DNA from: Ruminococcus sp.
GTDB lineage: Bacteria; Bacillota; Clostridia; Oscillospirales; Ruminococcaceae
Assembly: GCA_031262105.1 (NCBI GenBank)
Contig: JAISIH010000055.1
Span: 1 to 46,018, forward strand
Length of the DNA: 46,018 nt
Direction of reading: 5' to 3'
Shown: positions 40,194 through 46,018 of the stretch, piece by piece
How the letters are laid out: the number at the start of each line of letters is the position of its first letter
Numbering within the stretch: position 1 is the first letter of the stretch
Made by a program: the position numbers and the translations under genes
Notes under the pieces: model-generated
Seen by the model: only the letters and a program-made list of their open reading frames with translations
Database searches by the model: none
What the model was told of the DNA's origin: nothing

Positions 40194-40226
40194 AAAAAAA
40201 GAGTGTACTTTTTATATAGTACACTC
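40194..40226 (-). terminator. Intrinsic terminator of the TM1266-like gene
   Basis: GAGTGTACT and AGTACACTC (40201-40209 and 40218-40226) form a perfect 9-bp stem. On the minus strand it is followed by a run of seven Ts (40200-40194), eight bases after the gene's stop codon. Confidence 0.9.
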
Positions 40227-40233
40227 GAAAATA

Positions 40234-40479
40234 TCAGTCCTTCGCCGTAAGCATCTTAGCAGTAAGCCCTTCAAGCCGCCCGATTTTTCCGGCGAGGGTG
40301 TTTGCGATGTCCGGCGGCGCGTCTATTGCAACGCTGATGATGTTGCGGTTTCGGGCTTTATACGGCAGTCCCATTCGCCCGATGATATATTCGGCGTAAT
40401 CGTGAAGGATAGCGTTTAAGGCGGGCGTGACGTCCCAGTCGGTGACGATAATGCCGATTAATGCAAGTTTTGAATCCAT
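40234..40479 (-). CDS. TM1266-family putative iron-only hydrogenase system regulator
   Basis: This 81-residue protein matches the small ferredoxin-fold/ACT-like family often found beside [FeFe]-hydrogenase genes (TM1266 in Thermotoga). It shows LALIGIIVTDWDVTPALNAILHDYAEYIIGRMGLPY (seen in part as ALNAILHDYAEYIIGRMG) and NIISVAIDAPPDIANTLAGKIGRL. The fold resembles the nickel-sensing C-terminal domain of NikR; the biochemical role is not established. No hydrogenase gene is in this window. The promoter region contains two AGTATACT palindromes 33 bp apart, possibly an operator. Ribosome site GGAGG is present 7 bases before ATG. Confidence 0.85.
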   Translation of the reverse strand: MDSKLALIGIIVTDWDVTPALNAILHDYAEYIIGRMGLPYKARNRNIISVAIDAPPDIANTLAGKIGRLEGLTAKMLTAKD

Positions 40480-40538
40480 TTTATTCCTCCGAAAGTTAAG
40501 TATACTATAATTATTGACAAACGTTTCCGAAAGTATAC

Positions 40539-41093
40539 TTATTTTCGTCTGAAACCGGCATTCTTTTCCATGTCCATTATAACCGATGCAAGAAGCGGCA
40601 GGATTATGCAGGCAACCGCGCCGCCGATTAGTGCTGTGAAAAGCTGTGTAATGCCGAACTGCGCGGAGATTGCAACAGCTTGCTTTTCGGGGAGCTTTAA
40701 TATAAGCGGAACGCCGATTTTAACAACTGCAAGATAAAGCACCGTAAATTTCACGCCCGCGCCGGCAATCGCCGCAAGAACATATGTTACAATCGGTCTG
40801 ATCTTGATTCGTGTTATTAAAAACCAAACAAGCACGATGGAGATGTTCCCCAGTATGATAAACGGCACAAGCCCCCAGTTCGGCGCAATGCCAAGCAGAG
40901 CCGCCATTAGAGGCGAAATTACCGAAACAGAAAGCCCGGAACCGACGCCGCCCAAAATCGCTGCAAGGATTAGTACAAGGTTAACGACAGATCCGGTTAA
41001 ATACTGTCCGGCAGGCTTTGTCAACGACTGCAACGCCACAAGAAGCGCGATAAACACCGCCGTTTTAGCAATCCAATAAATTTTTGTTTTCAT
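40539..41093 (-). CDS. ECF transporter S component (vitamin/cofactor uptake)
   Basis: This 184-residue integral membrane protein has about six hydrophobic segments. The family-typical N-terminus is AVFIALLVALQSLTKPAGQ, followed by the GSVVNLVLILAAILGGVGSG loop and LGIAPNWGLVPFIILGNI. S components bind one vitamin or cofactor and join the shared EcfA/A'/T energising module encoded elsewhere. The substrate cannot be assigned from the sequence. Its leader contains a strong terminator-like hairpin 20 bases from the start, which suggests control by attenuation. It follows the aldolase gene in the same direction. Confidence 0.85.
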   Translation of the reverse strand: MKTKIYWIAKTAVFIALLVALQSLTKPAGQYLTGSVVNLVLILAAILGGVGSGLSVSVISPLMAALLGIAPNWGLVPFIILGNISIVLVWFLITRIKIRPIVTYVLAAIAGAGVKFTVLYLAVVKIGVPLILKLPEKQAVAISAQFGITQLFTALIGGAVACIILPLLASVIMDMEKNAGFRRK

Positions 41094-41106
41094 AAAAAAT
41101 TCCTCC

Positions 41107-41149
41107 TTGAAAAAATAAAACGCGTTTCGTAAGTTTTCCGAAACGCGTT
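41107..41149 (-). promoter_or_regulatory. Attenuator-like terminator hairpin in the ECF S-component leader
   Basis: AACGCGTTTCG (41119-41129) and CGAAACGCGTT (41139-41149) form a perfect 11-bp stem; on the minus strand TTTATTTTTT follows. The ribosome site GGAGGA starts at 41106, just after the T-run, so no promoter can fit between. A second stem AATACAC/GTGTATT (41150-41156, 41080-41186 region read on minus as its upstream neighbour at 41180-41186) lies directly 5' of it. Any transcript of the gene must pass this hairpin. Confidence 0.75.
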
Positions 41150-41251
41150 AATACACCTATAAAAGCACATAAAATGTACGTGTATTACTCGCTTTCGGCT
41201 CAGGCGGATAACCGGCTTTACCGTTAGGTTGTTGTATTCAGTTACGCTGTA

Positions 41252-41286
41252 AATCTGTCTTCTGTCCTCTCGCTTCACGCCTCTGT
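41252..41286 (-). repeat. Heptamer tandem repeat (5 units) after the aldolase stop
   Basis: On the minus strand, one base after the TGA stop, the sequence divides into ACAGAGG, CGTGAAG, CGAGAGG, ACAGAAG and ACAGATT. Three of these units are identical to those at 17398-17488, in the same order and frame relative to the stop codon. Confidence 0.85.
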
Positions 41287-41287
41287 G

Positions 41288-42157
41288 TCAGGCTTTGCCT
41301 ACACTTCCGAACATCTCAAGTTTTTCCTTAACCGTCGCCTTGATTGCTTCATAGCCGGGAGCAAGGAGTTTCCGGGGGTCGAAGCCTTTGCCCTCTAAGT
41401 CTTTCCCTGCTTCAATGTATGCCCTTGTCGCTTTTTGGAACGCCCATTGACATTCTGTGTTAACATTTATCTTCGCAACCCCGAGGGAGATTGCGTGCTT
41501 AATCATTTCGTCGGGGATTCCCGTGCCGCCGTGGAGAACGAGGGGCATATTGCCGACCTTCTCTTTAACCGCCGCAAGTGTTTCAAAAGACAAACCTTTC
41601 CAGTCCGCCGGATATGCGCCGTGAATGTTCCCGATACCTGCCGCAAGCATTGTTACGCCGAGGTCGGCAATGCGTTTGCATTCGTCCGGGTCTGCACATT
41701 CGCCCGCGCCGATTACGCCGTCCTCTTCGCCGCCGATTGAACCGACTTCCGCTTCGATCGACAAGCCCTTCGCGTTACATATTGCAACGAGTTCCTTCGT
41801 CTTCTCGACATTTTCGTCGATGGGATAGTGCGAGCCGTCGAACATTACGCTTGAGAAGCCCGACTCGATGCATTTTTTTGCACCCTCATATGTTCCGTGG
41901 TCAAGATGAAGCGCAACGGGAACGGTTATGCCAAGTTCTTCAAGCATTGTGCTTGTCATAGCCGCAACCGTCTTAAACCCTGTCATGTATTTCCCCGCGC
42001 CTTCGGAAACGCCGAGGATTATCGGAGAGCGAAGTTCATTCGCGGTTATAACAGCCGCCTTTGTCCATTCGAGGTTGTTGATGTTTATCTGTGCAACGGC
42101 GTATTTTCCCGCCGCCGCTTTTGCGAGCATATCCTTCGCAGATACAAGTTTTGACAT
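41288..42157 (-). CDS. fba: Class II fructose-1,6-bisphosphate aldolase
   Basis: This enzyme of about 289 residues cleaves fructose-1,6-bisphosphate to the two triose phosphates using Zn2+. Signatures: SKLVSAKDMLAKAAAGKYAV, the metal/proton site VALHLDHGTYEGAKKCIESG (D86, H87), SVMFDGSHYPIDENV, EAEVGSIGGEEDGV, VLHGGTGIP and INVNTECQWAF. Two ATGs lie six bases apart; the second (42157) is preferred because AAGGGG is 9 bases before it and only 3 before the first. It complements the pgk-tpiA-gpmI cluster elsewhere in the window. The heptamer repeat follows its stop. Confidence 0.96.
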   Translation of the reverse strand: MSKLVSAKDMLAKAAAGKYAVAQININNLEWTKAAVITANELRSPIILGVSEGAGKYMTGFKTVAAMTSTMLEELGITVPVALHLDHGTYEGAKKCIESGFSSVMFDGSHYPIDENVEKTKELVAICNAKGLSIEAEVGSIGGEEDGVIGAGECADPDECKRIADLGVTMLAAGIGNIHGAYPADWKGLSFETLAAVKEKVGNMPLVLHGGTGIPDEMIKHAISLGVAKINVNTECQWAFQKATRAYIEAGKDLEGKGFDPRKLLAPGYEAIKATVKEKLEMFGSVGKA

Positions 42158-42334
42158 TTTCATTTTCCCCTTATATTTTATACTATTAAATCGCTTAGTT
42201 TAATTATACCCTATTTGCGGGAATAATTCTTTATTATTTTGTTAATTTTATATGTAAAAAATTATAAAGTGTAATTTAAGCTTCCCGGCATAAAATATAA
42301 CCATGCCCCGAAAAAAAGAATTTGAAGGTGTATT

Positions 42335-42493
42335 ATGGCAAAGAATACCTGTATTCATTGCACCGTAAACGGCTGCAAATATAACACCCAGTCCGACAAC
42401 TTCTGCACACTTGAAGCGGTACAGATCGGAACACATGAGGCGAATCCGAAGGTACCCGAATGTGTTGACTGCCAATCATTTGTAAAGGGTTAA
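42335..42493 (+). CDS. DUF1540-family small cysteine-rich protein
   Basis: This 52-residue protein, MAKNTCIHCTVNGCKYNTQS at its start, has the DUF1540 pattern of C-x2-C-x4-C ... C ... C-x2-C (six Cys). Members are common in sporulating Clostridia and may bind zinc or iron; no function is established. GAAGG lies 8 bases before ATG. It is transcribed towards glmS and ends at a shared terminator. Confidence 0.85.
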   Translation: MAKNTCIHCTVNGCKYNTQSDNFCTLEAVQIGTHEANPKVPECVDCQSFVKG

Positions 42494-42498
42494 AAATT

Positions 42499-42530
42499 AA
42501 GCGGGAGAAGAAATTCTCCCGCTTTAATCT
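42499..42530. terminator. Bidirectional intrinsic terminator between DUF1540 and glmS
   Basis: AAGCGGGAGAA (42499-42509) and TTCTCCCGCTT (42514-42524) form a perfect 11-bp stem closed by a GAAA tetraloop, with TAATCTTATT on one side and TTAATTTTT on the other strand. Confidence 0.9.
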
Positions 42531-44374
42531 TATTCGACCGTAACAGATTTTGCCAAGTTTCTCGGCATATCAACGTCAGTACCCCTTAGCACCGCCGTGT
42601 AATAAGCGATTAATTGAAGCGGCACACAGGTAATAATCGGCATGAAAATGTCAAGAGCTTCCGGGAGGTTTACGCGTATGTCGTAAGCCTTTTCGTCGAT
42701 AGTTTGAGCCGCACGGGTTACAAGCACAACCTTCGCGCCGCGAGCCTTAACCTCTTTTATGTTGGAAATTGTCTTGTCGAGCAGGGCAGTCTGTGTCGCA
42801 ACCGCAATTACAGGCGTGTCCTCGGTTATGAGCGAGATTGTCCCGTGCTTGAGTTCCCCCGCCGCGTAACTTTCACTGTGGATATACGAAATCTCCTTGA
42901 GCTTTAATGAACCCTCCATGGAAAGCGCGTAATCAAGCCCCCGCCCGATATAGAGCAGGCTTTCCGCACTCATAATGTGCGATGCGGCGTATTGATAATC
43001 CGCCTTGTCTTCGAGAAGTTTTGAAACAAGCTCCGGCAGTTTTTGAAGCTCCGCAGTGTATTCCCTGCATTTTTCTTCGGTAATCTTACCCTTCGCAAAT
43101 GTCACCGCAAATGCGATAAGATACATCATCTCGACCTGAACAGCATACGCTTTCGTCGAACAAACCGATATTTCCGGACCGGCACTCATATATATAACCA
43201 TATCCGCCGCCCGCGCAATTGTCGAGCCGACGACGTTAACCACGGCGAGGGTATCTGCGCCGCGTTCCTTCGCAAGTTTAAGCGCGGCGAGGGTATCTGC
43301 GGTTTCCCCCGATTGGGAAATTACAATACAAAGATCGTTTTCATCAATGAGGGGGTCGCTGTAACGCCATTCGGACGCAATATCGACCGTCACCGGCACT
43401 CTCCCGAGCCCCTCAAGGAGACTTTTCCCGACAATCCCCGCGTGCATGGCAGAGCCGCAGCCGACTATGAAAAACTTGTTATAACTGTTTATCTTTTCAG
43501 GTGAAAGACCGCAGTCCGAAAAATCGGGCAGACCGCCCTTAATCCGAACCGCCATTGAAGAGGCAAGCACGGAGGGTTGCTCGTGAATTTCTTTTAGCAT
43601 GAAGTGTTCATAACCGCCCTTTTTCGCGGCGGAAATGTCCCAGTCAACCGTCTTAAGTTTCTTTTCGACGTGTCGGCGGTGAATATCGAGGAAGTTAATG
43701 GAATCGGGGCGGATTACCGCAATTTCCCCGGCTTCAAGCAGGTAATAATCCTTCGTGTATTCCATTATCGCGGCGACGTCAGAGGCGATGAAATTGCCGG
43801 TTTTCCCGTCCCCGACGATAAGCGGGCTTTCTTTTTTTACAGCGTAGATTGTGTCGGGGAAGCCGCGAAATAATATCCCCAGCGCATATGCTCCCTTAAT
43901 CTCCGCGCAGACCTTTATAATTGCCTCAACGGGATCGCCGTCGTAGTAATAATCAAGGAGCTTAACAACCGTTTCGGTGTCCGTCTCGGACTCAAAAGAA
44001 TATCCTGCGCCGATGAGGAATTCCTTTATCTCGCGGTAATTTTCGATAATTCCGTTATGGACGATGGTTACACGACCGTTGCCGATTGGATGGGAGTTAA
44101 CGTCGGAGGGTTCGCCGTGCGTTGCCCAGCGCGTATGCCCGATGCCGCAGGTTTGATGAGAAAAATCGGTGGAATAAAGATTATCCGCACCGCGGTTAAT
44201 AAGCGGAACAAGCCCCTCGTTAATCTTCCCCTTAGCCTTCGCCGTTCTTATCGAGCCGTTCTCAAAAACGGCAATTCCGGCGGAGTCATAACCCCTGTAT
44301 TCAAGCCTTTTAAGCGATTCTATTAAAATATCAACGCAGGGTTTTTGCCCTGTGAACCCGACTATTCCGCACAT
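42530..44374 (-). CDS. glmS: Glutamine-fructose-6-phosphate aminotransferase
   Basis: This 614-residue enzyme makes glucosamine-6-phosphate from fructose-6-phosphate and glutamine for the cell wall. The N-terminal Ntn glutaminase starts with the nucleophile Cys2 (MCGIVGFTGQ) and has GIGHTRWATHGEPSDVNSHP. Two SIS isomerase domains follow (GCGSAMHAGIVGKSLLEG, ISQSGETADTLAALKLAK, YIGRGLDYALSMEGSLKLKEISYI) and the C-terminus is PRNLAKSVTVE. No glmS ribozyme fits: the leader is about 45 bases. The promoter at 44427-44455 overlaps the hairpin-plus-promoter repeat. Confidence 0.97.
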   Translation of the reverse strand: MCGIVGFTGQKPCVDILIESLKRLEYRGYDSAGIAVFENGSIRTAKAKGKINEGLVPLINRGADNLYSTDFSHQTCGIGHTRWATHGEPSDVNSHPIGNGRVTIVHNGIIENYREIKEFLIGAGYSFESETDTETVVKLLDYYYDGDPVEAIIKVCAEIKGAYALGILFRGFPDTIYAVKKESPLIVGDGKTGNFIASDVAAIMEYTKDYYLLEAGEIAVIRPDSINFLDIHRRHVEKKLKTVDWDISAAKKGGYEHFMLKEIHEQPSVLASSMAVRIKGGLPDFSDCGLSPEKINSYNKFFIVGCGSAMHAGIVGKSLLEGLGRVPVTVDIASEWRYSDPLIDENDLCIVISQSGETADTLAALKLAKERGADTLAVVNVVGSTIARAADMVIYMSAGPEISVCSTKAYAVQVEMMYLIAFAVTFAKGKITEEKCREYTAELQKLPELVSKLLEDKADYQYAASHIMSAESLLYIGRGLDYALSMEGSLKLKEISYIHSESYAAGELKHGTISLITEDTPVIAVATQTALLDKTISNIKEVKARGAKVVLVTRAAQTIDEKAYDIRVNLPEALDIFMPIITCVPLQLIAYYTAVLRGTDVDMPRNLAKSVTVE

Positions 44375-44426
44375 AACTTTCCCCTTTTTAATAATTATAC
44401 CGTAAAACCGCAGACTTTATTACTAT

Positions 44427-44455
44427 AGTATAATACATTACGGCAGATAAGTCAA
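44427..44455 (-). promoter_or_regulatory. Sigma-A promoter of glmS
   Basis: On the minus strand TTGACT (44455-44450) and TATACT (44432-44427) have a 17-bp spacer. The -35 box begins within the repeat at 44451-44485. Confidence 0.82.
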
Positions 44456-44485
44456 GCCCCCCTTAAAAACAAGGGGGGCTAATCT
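44451..44485 (-). repeat. Hairpin/-35 composite repeat, copy 1
   Basis: On the minus strand: AGATT, then AGCCCCCCTT-GTTTTT-AAGGGGGGCT, then TGAC, the end of the hairpin giving the TTGAC of the glmS -35. It is identical to copy 2 (45001-45035) over 35 bases except one loop base. The stem is a perfect 10 bp; no T-run follows on either strand. It begins two bases after the stop of the preceding membrane-protein gene. Confidence 0.88.
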
Positions 44486-44487
44486 GA

Positions 44488-44943
44488 TTAATTCTGCTTT
44501 TCTTTTTTGCGGTTTCCGGCTAATTTAATTACGATAAAAACGGCAAGTAACAAATAGCTTATTACGAGAGGAGCGATAAATTCGACATCGAAAAAATATG
44601 TATGGAGATTTCGCAGTATATTTACAACCGCTTCAAACCCCGCCATGTTCGGCTCTTGAATAAGTATTTGCGTGAAGACGTTGTTAACAAATACCGAGAT
44701 GTTAAGAAGTATCGGTATGTATAGAGCGGTTACGATTTTGCCGCGTCTGATGAATTTAACCGCAATAATATCACCGAAAAAATAAAGGAAGAAAACGAGC
44801 GCATGATAAATCATGTAAGGGGAATGAGTCGGCGCGGCATCTTCAAAAATCCACCACTCTGCCAAAATCGCAAAAACTATGTATATCGGAAGTAAAACAC
44901 GAGGTTCGCGAAGATTAAGACGCAATTGTTCGTATTTACTCAT
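44488..44943 (-). CDS. Small membrane protein of unknown function (four predicted helices)
   Basis: I do not recognise a family. The 151-residue protein has hydrophobic segments at about 17-34, 44-64, 70-90 and 122-143, a charged N-terminus (MSKYEQLRLNLREP) and a Lys-rich C-terminal tail. Aromatic residues are frequent around the first helix (AEWWIFED). It is transcribed alone from a perfect sigma-A promoter (44977-45005), with GAGG 8 bases before ATG. It sits between two nearly identical hairpin repeats. Neighbours (glmS and a cysteine-rich protein) give no functional clue. Confidence 0.75.
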   Translation of the reverse strand: MSKYEQLRLNLREPRVLLPIYIVFAILAEWWIFEDAAPTHSPYMIYHALVFFLYFFGDIIAVKFIRRGKIVTALYIPILLNISVFVNNVFTQILIQEPNMAGFEAVVNILRNLHTYFFDVEFIAPLVISYLLLAVFIVIKLAGNRKKEKQN

Positions 44944-44976
44944 GCTGAAAACCTCATTTCTGTACTTTATATGTTA

Positions 44977-45005
44977 ATTATAACAGTAATTTCATAAAAT
45001 GTCAA
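44977..45005 (-). promoter_or_regulatory. Sigma-A promoter of the small membrane protein gene
   Basis: On the minus strand TTGACA (45005-45000) and TATAAT (44982-44977) have a 17-bp spacer. The -35 box again overlaps the composite repeat. Confidence 0.88.
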
Positions 45006-45035
45006 GCCCCCCTTAAAAATAAGGGGGGCTAATCT
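45001..45035 (-). repeat. Hairpin/-35 composite repeat, copy 2
   Basis: Same 35-base module as 44451-44485, with an A instead of G in the loop on the minus strand. Stem AGCCCCCCTT/AAGGGGGGCT is perfect, and it leads directly into the TTGACA of the downstream promoter. It lies about 50 bases after the stop of the cysteine-rich protein. Confidence 0.88.
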
Positions 45036-45088
45036 ATATCGGAAGATATAAAGCAAGCAGAGATTTCGGTACAGTAGTTTAGCTTATG

Positions 45089-46018
45089 TTAATTGCAGGG
45101 GCAGTCACAGCCGCAGTTAAACGGTGAAGCGGCGTCCTTTTCGGGTTGGGGATAGAAAGCGGAGACGGGGAACTGGAGACCGCCGAATACTTCGCAGGGG
45201 GACTCAGCCATGCCGACAGCGGAGGGCGAGCAGTCCTTGCAGGGTATGCAGTAGTCGTAAGCGGGAACTATGATGGAAACGGGGCGGGAAAGAGAAATTA
45301 TAGAGAAGAGACCGAGGGTTACGTATAACATTCTCTTGTAGGGTTTGCAGCCGCAGCCCGTGTTGCAGCCGCCGGTGTTGCAGCCTGTGTTGCAGCCCGT
45401 ATTGCATCCTGAATTACAGCCGCTGTTGCAGCCGGTGTTGCAGGAATTGCAGGAGTTACAGCCGCAACCGCAGCCGCAACCTATGTAATCTGAACCGCAG
45501 ACAGCAGGATCGGGAGCATTCGGGGGAACGCAAACGAACTTCGCGTCGAGGAGAATCGGGTCAACCACATTGAGGGTAGCTTTGGGAGCTGTGGGGTTGC
45601 CGTTGCCGCAGGTGCAGGCTTTTTCGCAGAAATCCTGCTTGTTGCAGCCGCATTCTGTGAAGCTTTCGGGGAGTTTCGTATCTGTTGAAGCGTAAACCTT
45701 GGAGGTGCCTTCCGAGCCGTAAAGGATCGCCTTTTTGCTCCAGATAGCGGAACCGCAGAGAGTTGTACCGCAGCCCTTGTTAGCGCAAGCTTGGATTTGG
45801 TTATAAGCTTCGGCAACGATTTTAAACTTAAAGGTTATGTCAACGCTGTAGTAACCTTCTTTGAAGGGGAGTGAATTGACGGATAGACACACATCTTCAA
45901 TTTCGACACATTTGCCTCTGACAATCGTAAGGTCGTCTGTAATTTCGGGGGTACAATGCGACAGCGTAACGGGGAGGTCGCTTATGCAGTCGCGGTCTGT
46001 ACAGCTGTCAAAGACCCG
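45089..46018 (-). CDS. Cysteine-rich, probably spore-associated protein (N-terminus beyond window)
   Basis: The reading frame stays open to the window edge. Upstream of a GTG at 45892 it still encodes VFDSCTDRDCISDLPVTL and further conserved-looking residues, so the gene is longer than any start visible here. At least 309 residues are present. Order: an N-terminal part with regularly placed Cys, a beta-rich middle (FKEGYYSVDITFKFKIVAEA), and a Cys/Gly block with CGCGCGCNSCNSCNTGC and repeats of the tetrapeptide C-N-(T/S)-G (about eight). A hydrophobic stretch MLYVTLGLFSIISLSRPVSI and a Cys-rich end (NCGCDCPCN) follow. The start resembles a conserved Clostridia family with unknown role, often tied to sporulation; this is from memory. 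Metal binding or disulfide cross-linking in a spore layer is an inference. Confidence 0.75.
   Translation of the reverse strand, partial: RVFDSCTDRDCISDLPVTLSHCTPEITDDLTIVRGKCVEIEDVCLSVNSLPFKEGYYSVDITFKFKIVAEAYNQIQACANKGCGTTLCGSAIWSKKAILYGSEGTSKVYASTDTKLPESFTECGCNKQDFCEKACTCGNGNPTAPKATLNVVDPILLDAKFVCVPPNAPDPAVCGSDYIGCGCGCGCNSCNSCNTGCNSGCNSGCNTGCNTGCNTGGCNTGCGCKPYKRMLYVTLGLFSIISLSRPVSIIVPAYDYCIPCKDCSPSAVGMAESPCEVFGGLQFPVSAFYPQPEKDAASPFNCGCDCPCN

Noticed and set aside
44375..44450. glmS ribozyme/riboswitch upstream of glmS
   Set aside because: The promoter leaves a leader of about 45 bases, too short for the ribozyme, and none of its core is recognisable.
45340..45480. Regularly spaced repeats that resemble a CRISPR array
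   Set aside because: The spacing is 12 bases in frame and encodes Cys-Asn-Thr-Gly units; there are no unique spacers and no cas genes.

Overview
The window comes from an anaerobic, endospore-forming Firmicute, most likely a Clostridia lineage near Oscillospiraceae/Ruminococcaceae. This is inferred from gene content: an alpha/beta-type small acid-soluble spore protein, FabV-type enoyl reductase, folate-dependent TrmFO, a three-piece ferredoxin-rich glutamate synthase with an ANTAR regulator, an iron-only hydrogenase regulator homologue, a GH5 cellulase lipoprotein and many textbook sigma-A promoters (TTGACA, 17 bp, TATAAT). I cannot name a species.

Layout. 1-3.5 kb: an AbrB-type antitoxin followed by the stump of its PIN toxin, recA, a lone HPt protein and an NAD-dependent epimerase. 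3.6-9.5 kb: a chemoreceptor (minus strand), a CheW protein carrying an internal zinc-binding CZB-like domain, a GH5 endoglucanase lipoprotein, a flavodoxin and a nitroreductase. 9.5-14 kb: rpsF-ssb-rpsR, three tRNAs (Gly, Arg, His) and a Ca2+-type P-ATPase. 14-18.5 kb: a 1065-residue protein with a pilin/PilX-like N-terminus, a heptamer tandem repeat and an Rpn-family nuclease. 18.5-24.9 kb: pgk-tpiA-gpmI-fabV and then infC-rpmI-rplT. 24.9-31.5 kb: a SpoU methyltransferase, topA, trmFO, plsX, rnc, a hemerythrin and the spore SASP. 31.5-40 kb (minus): a secreted beta-helix protein and a seven-gene operon (GATase, FMN/Fe-S synthase, ferredoxin, FAD oxidoreductase, GXGXG, ANTAR, dapF) for glutamate synthesis. 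40.2-46 kb: a TM1266-like regulator, an ECF S component behind an attenuator-like hairpin, class II aldolase, DUF1540, glmS, a small membrane protein and a cysteine-rich protein cut by the window edge.

How it works together. Most of the window is housekeeping: lower glycolysis, translation, DNA topology and repair, lipid entry, and nitrogen assimilation where an ANTAR antiterminator is co-transcribed with its likely target pathway. MCP, CheW-CZB and HPt suggest chemosensory signalling, possibly zinc- or redox-linked.

The less ordinary content is structural. There is a GC-rich hairpin repeat (four copies) whose end supplies the stop codons of two genes and fills the recA leader. A heptamer repeat starts directly after two unrelated stop codons. 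Two nearly identical 35-bp modules fuse a hairpin to the -35 box of the next promoter. There is also a probable AUA start for infC and a predicted leaderless Rpn transcript. No CRISPR array, complete IS element or prophage was seen.
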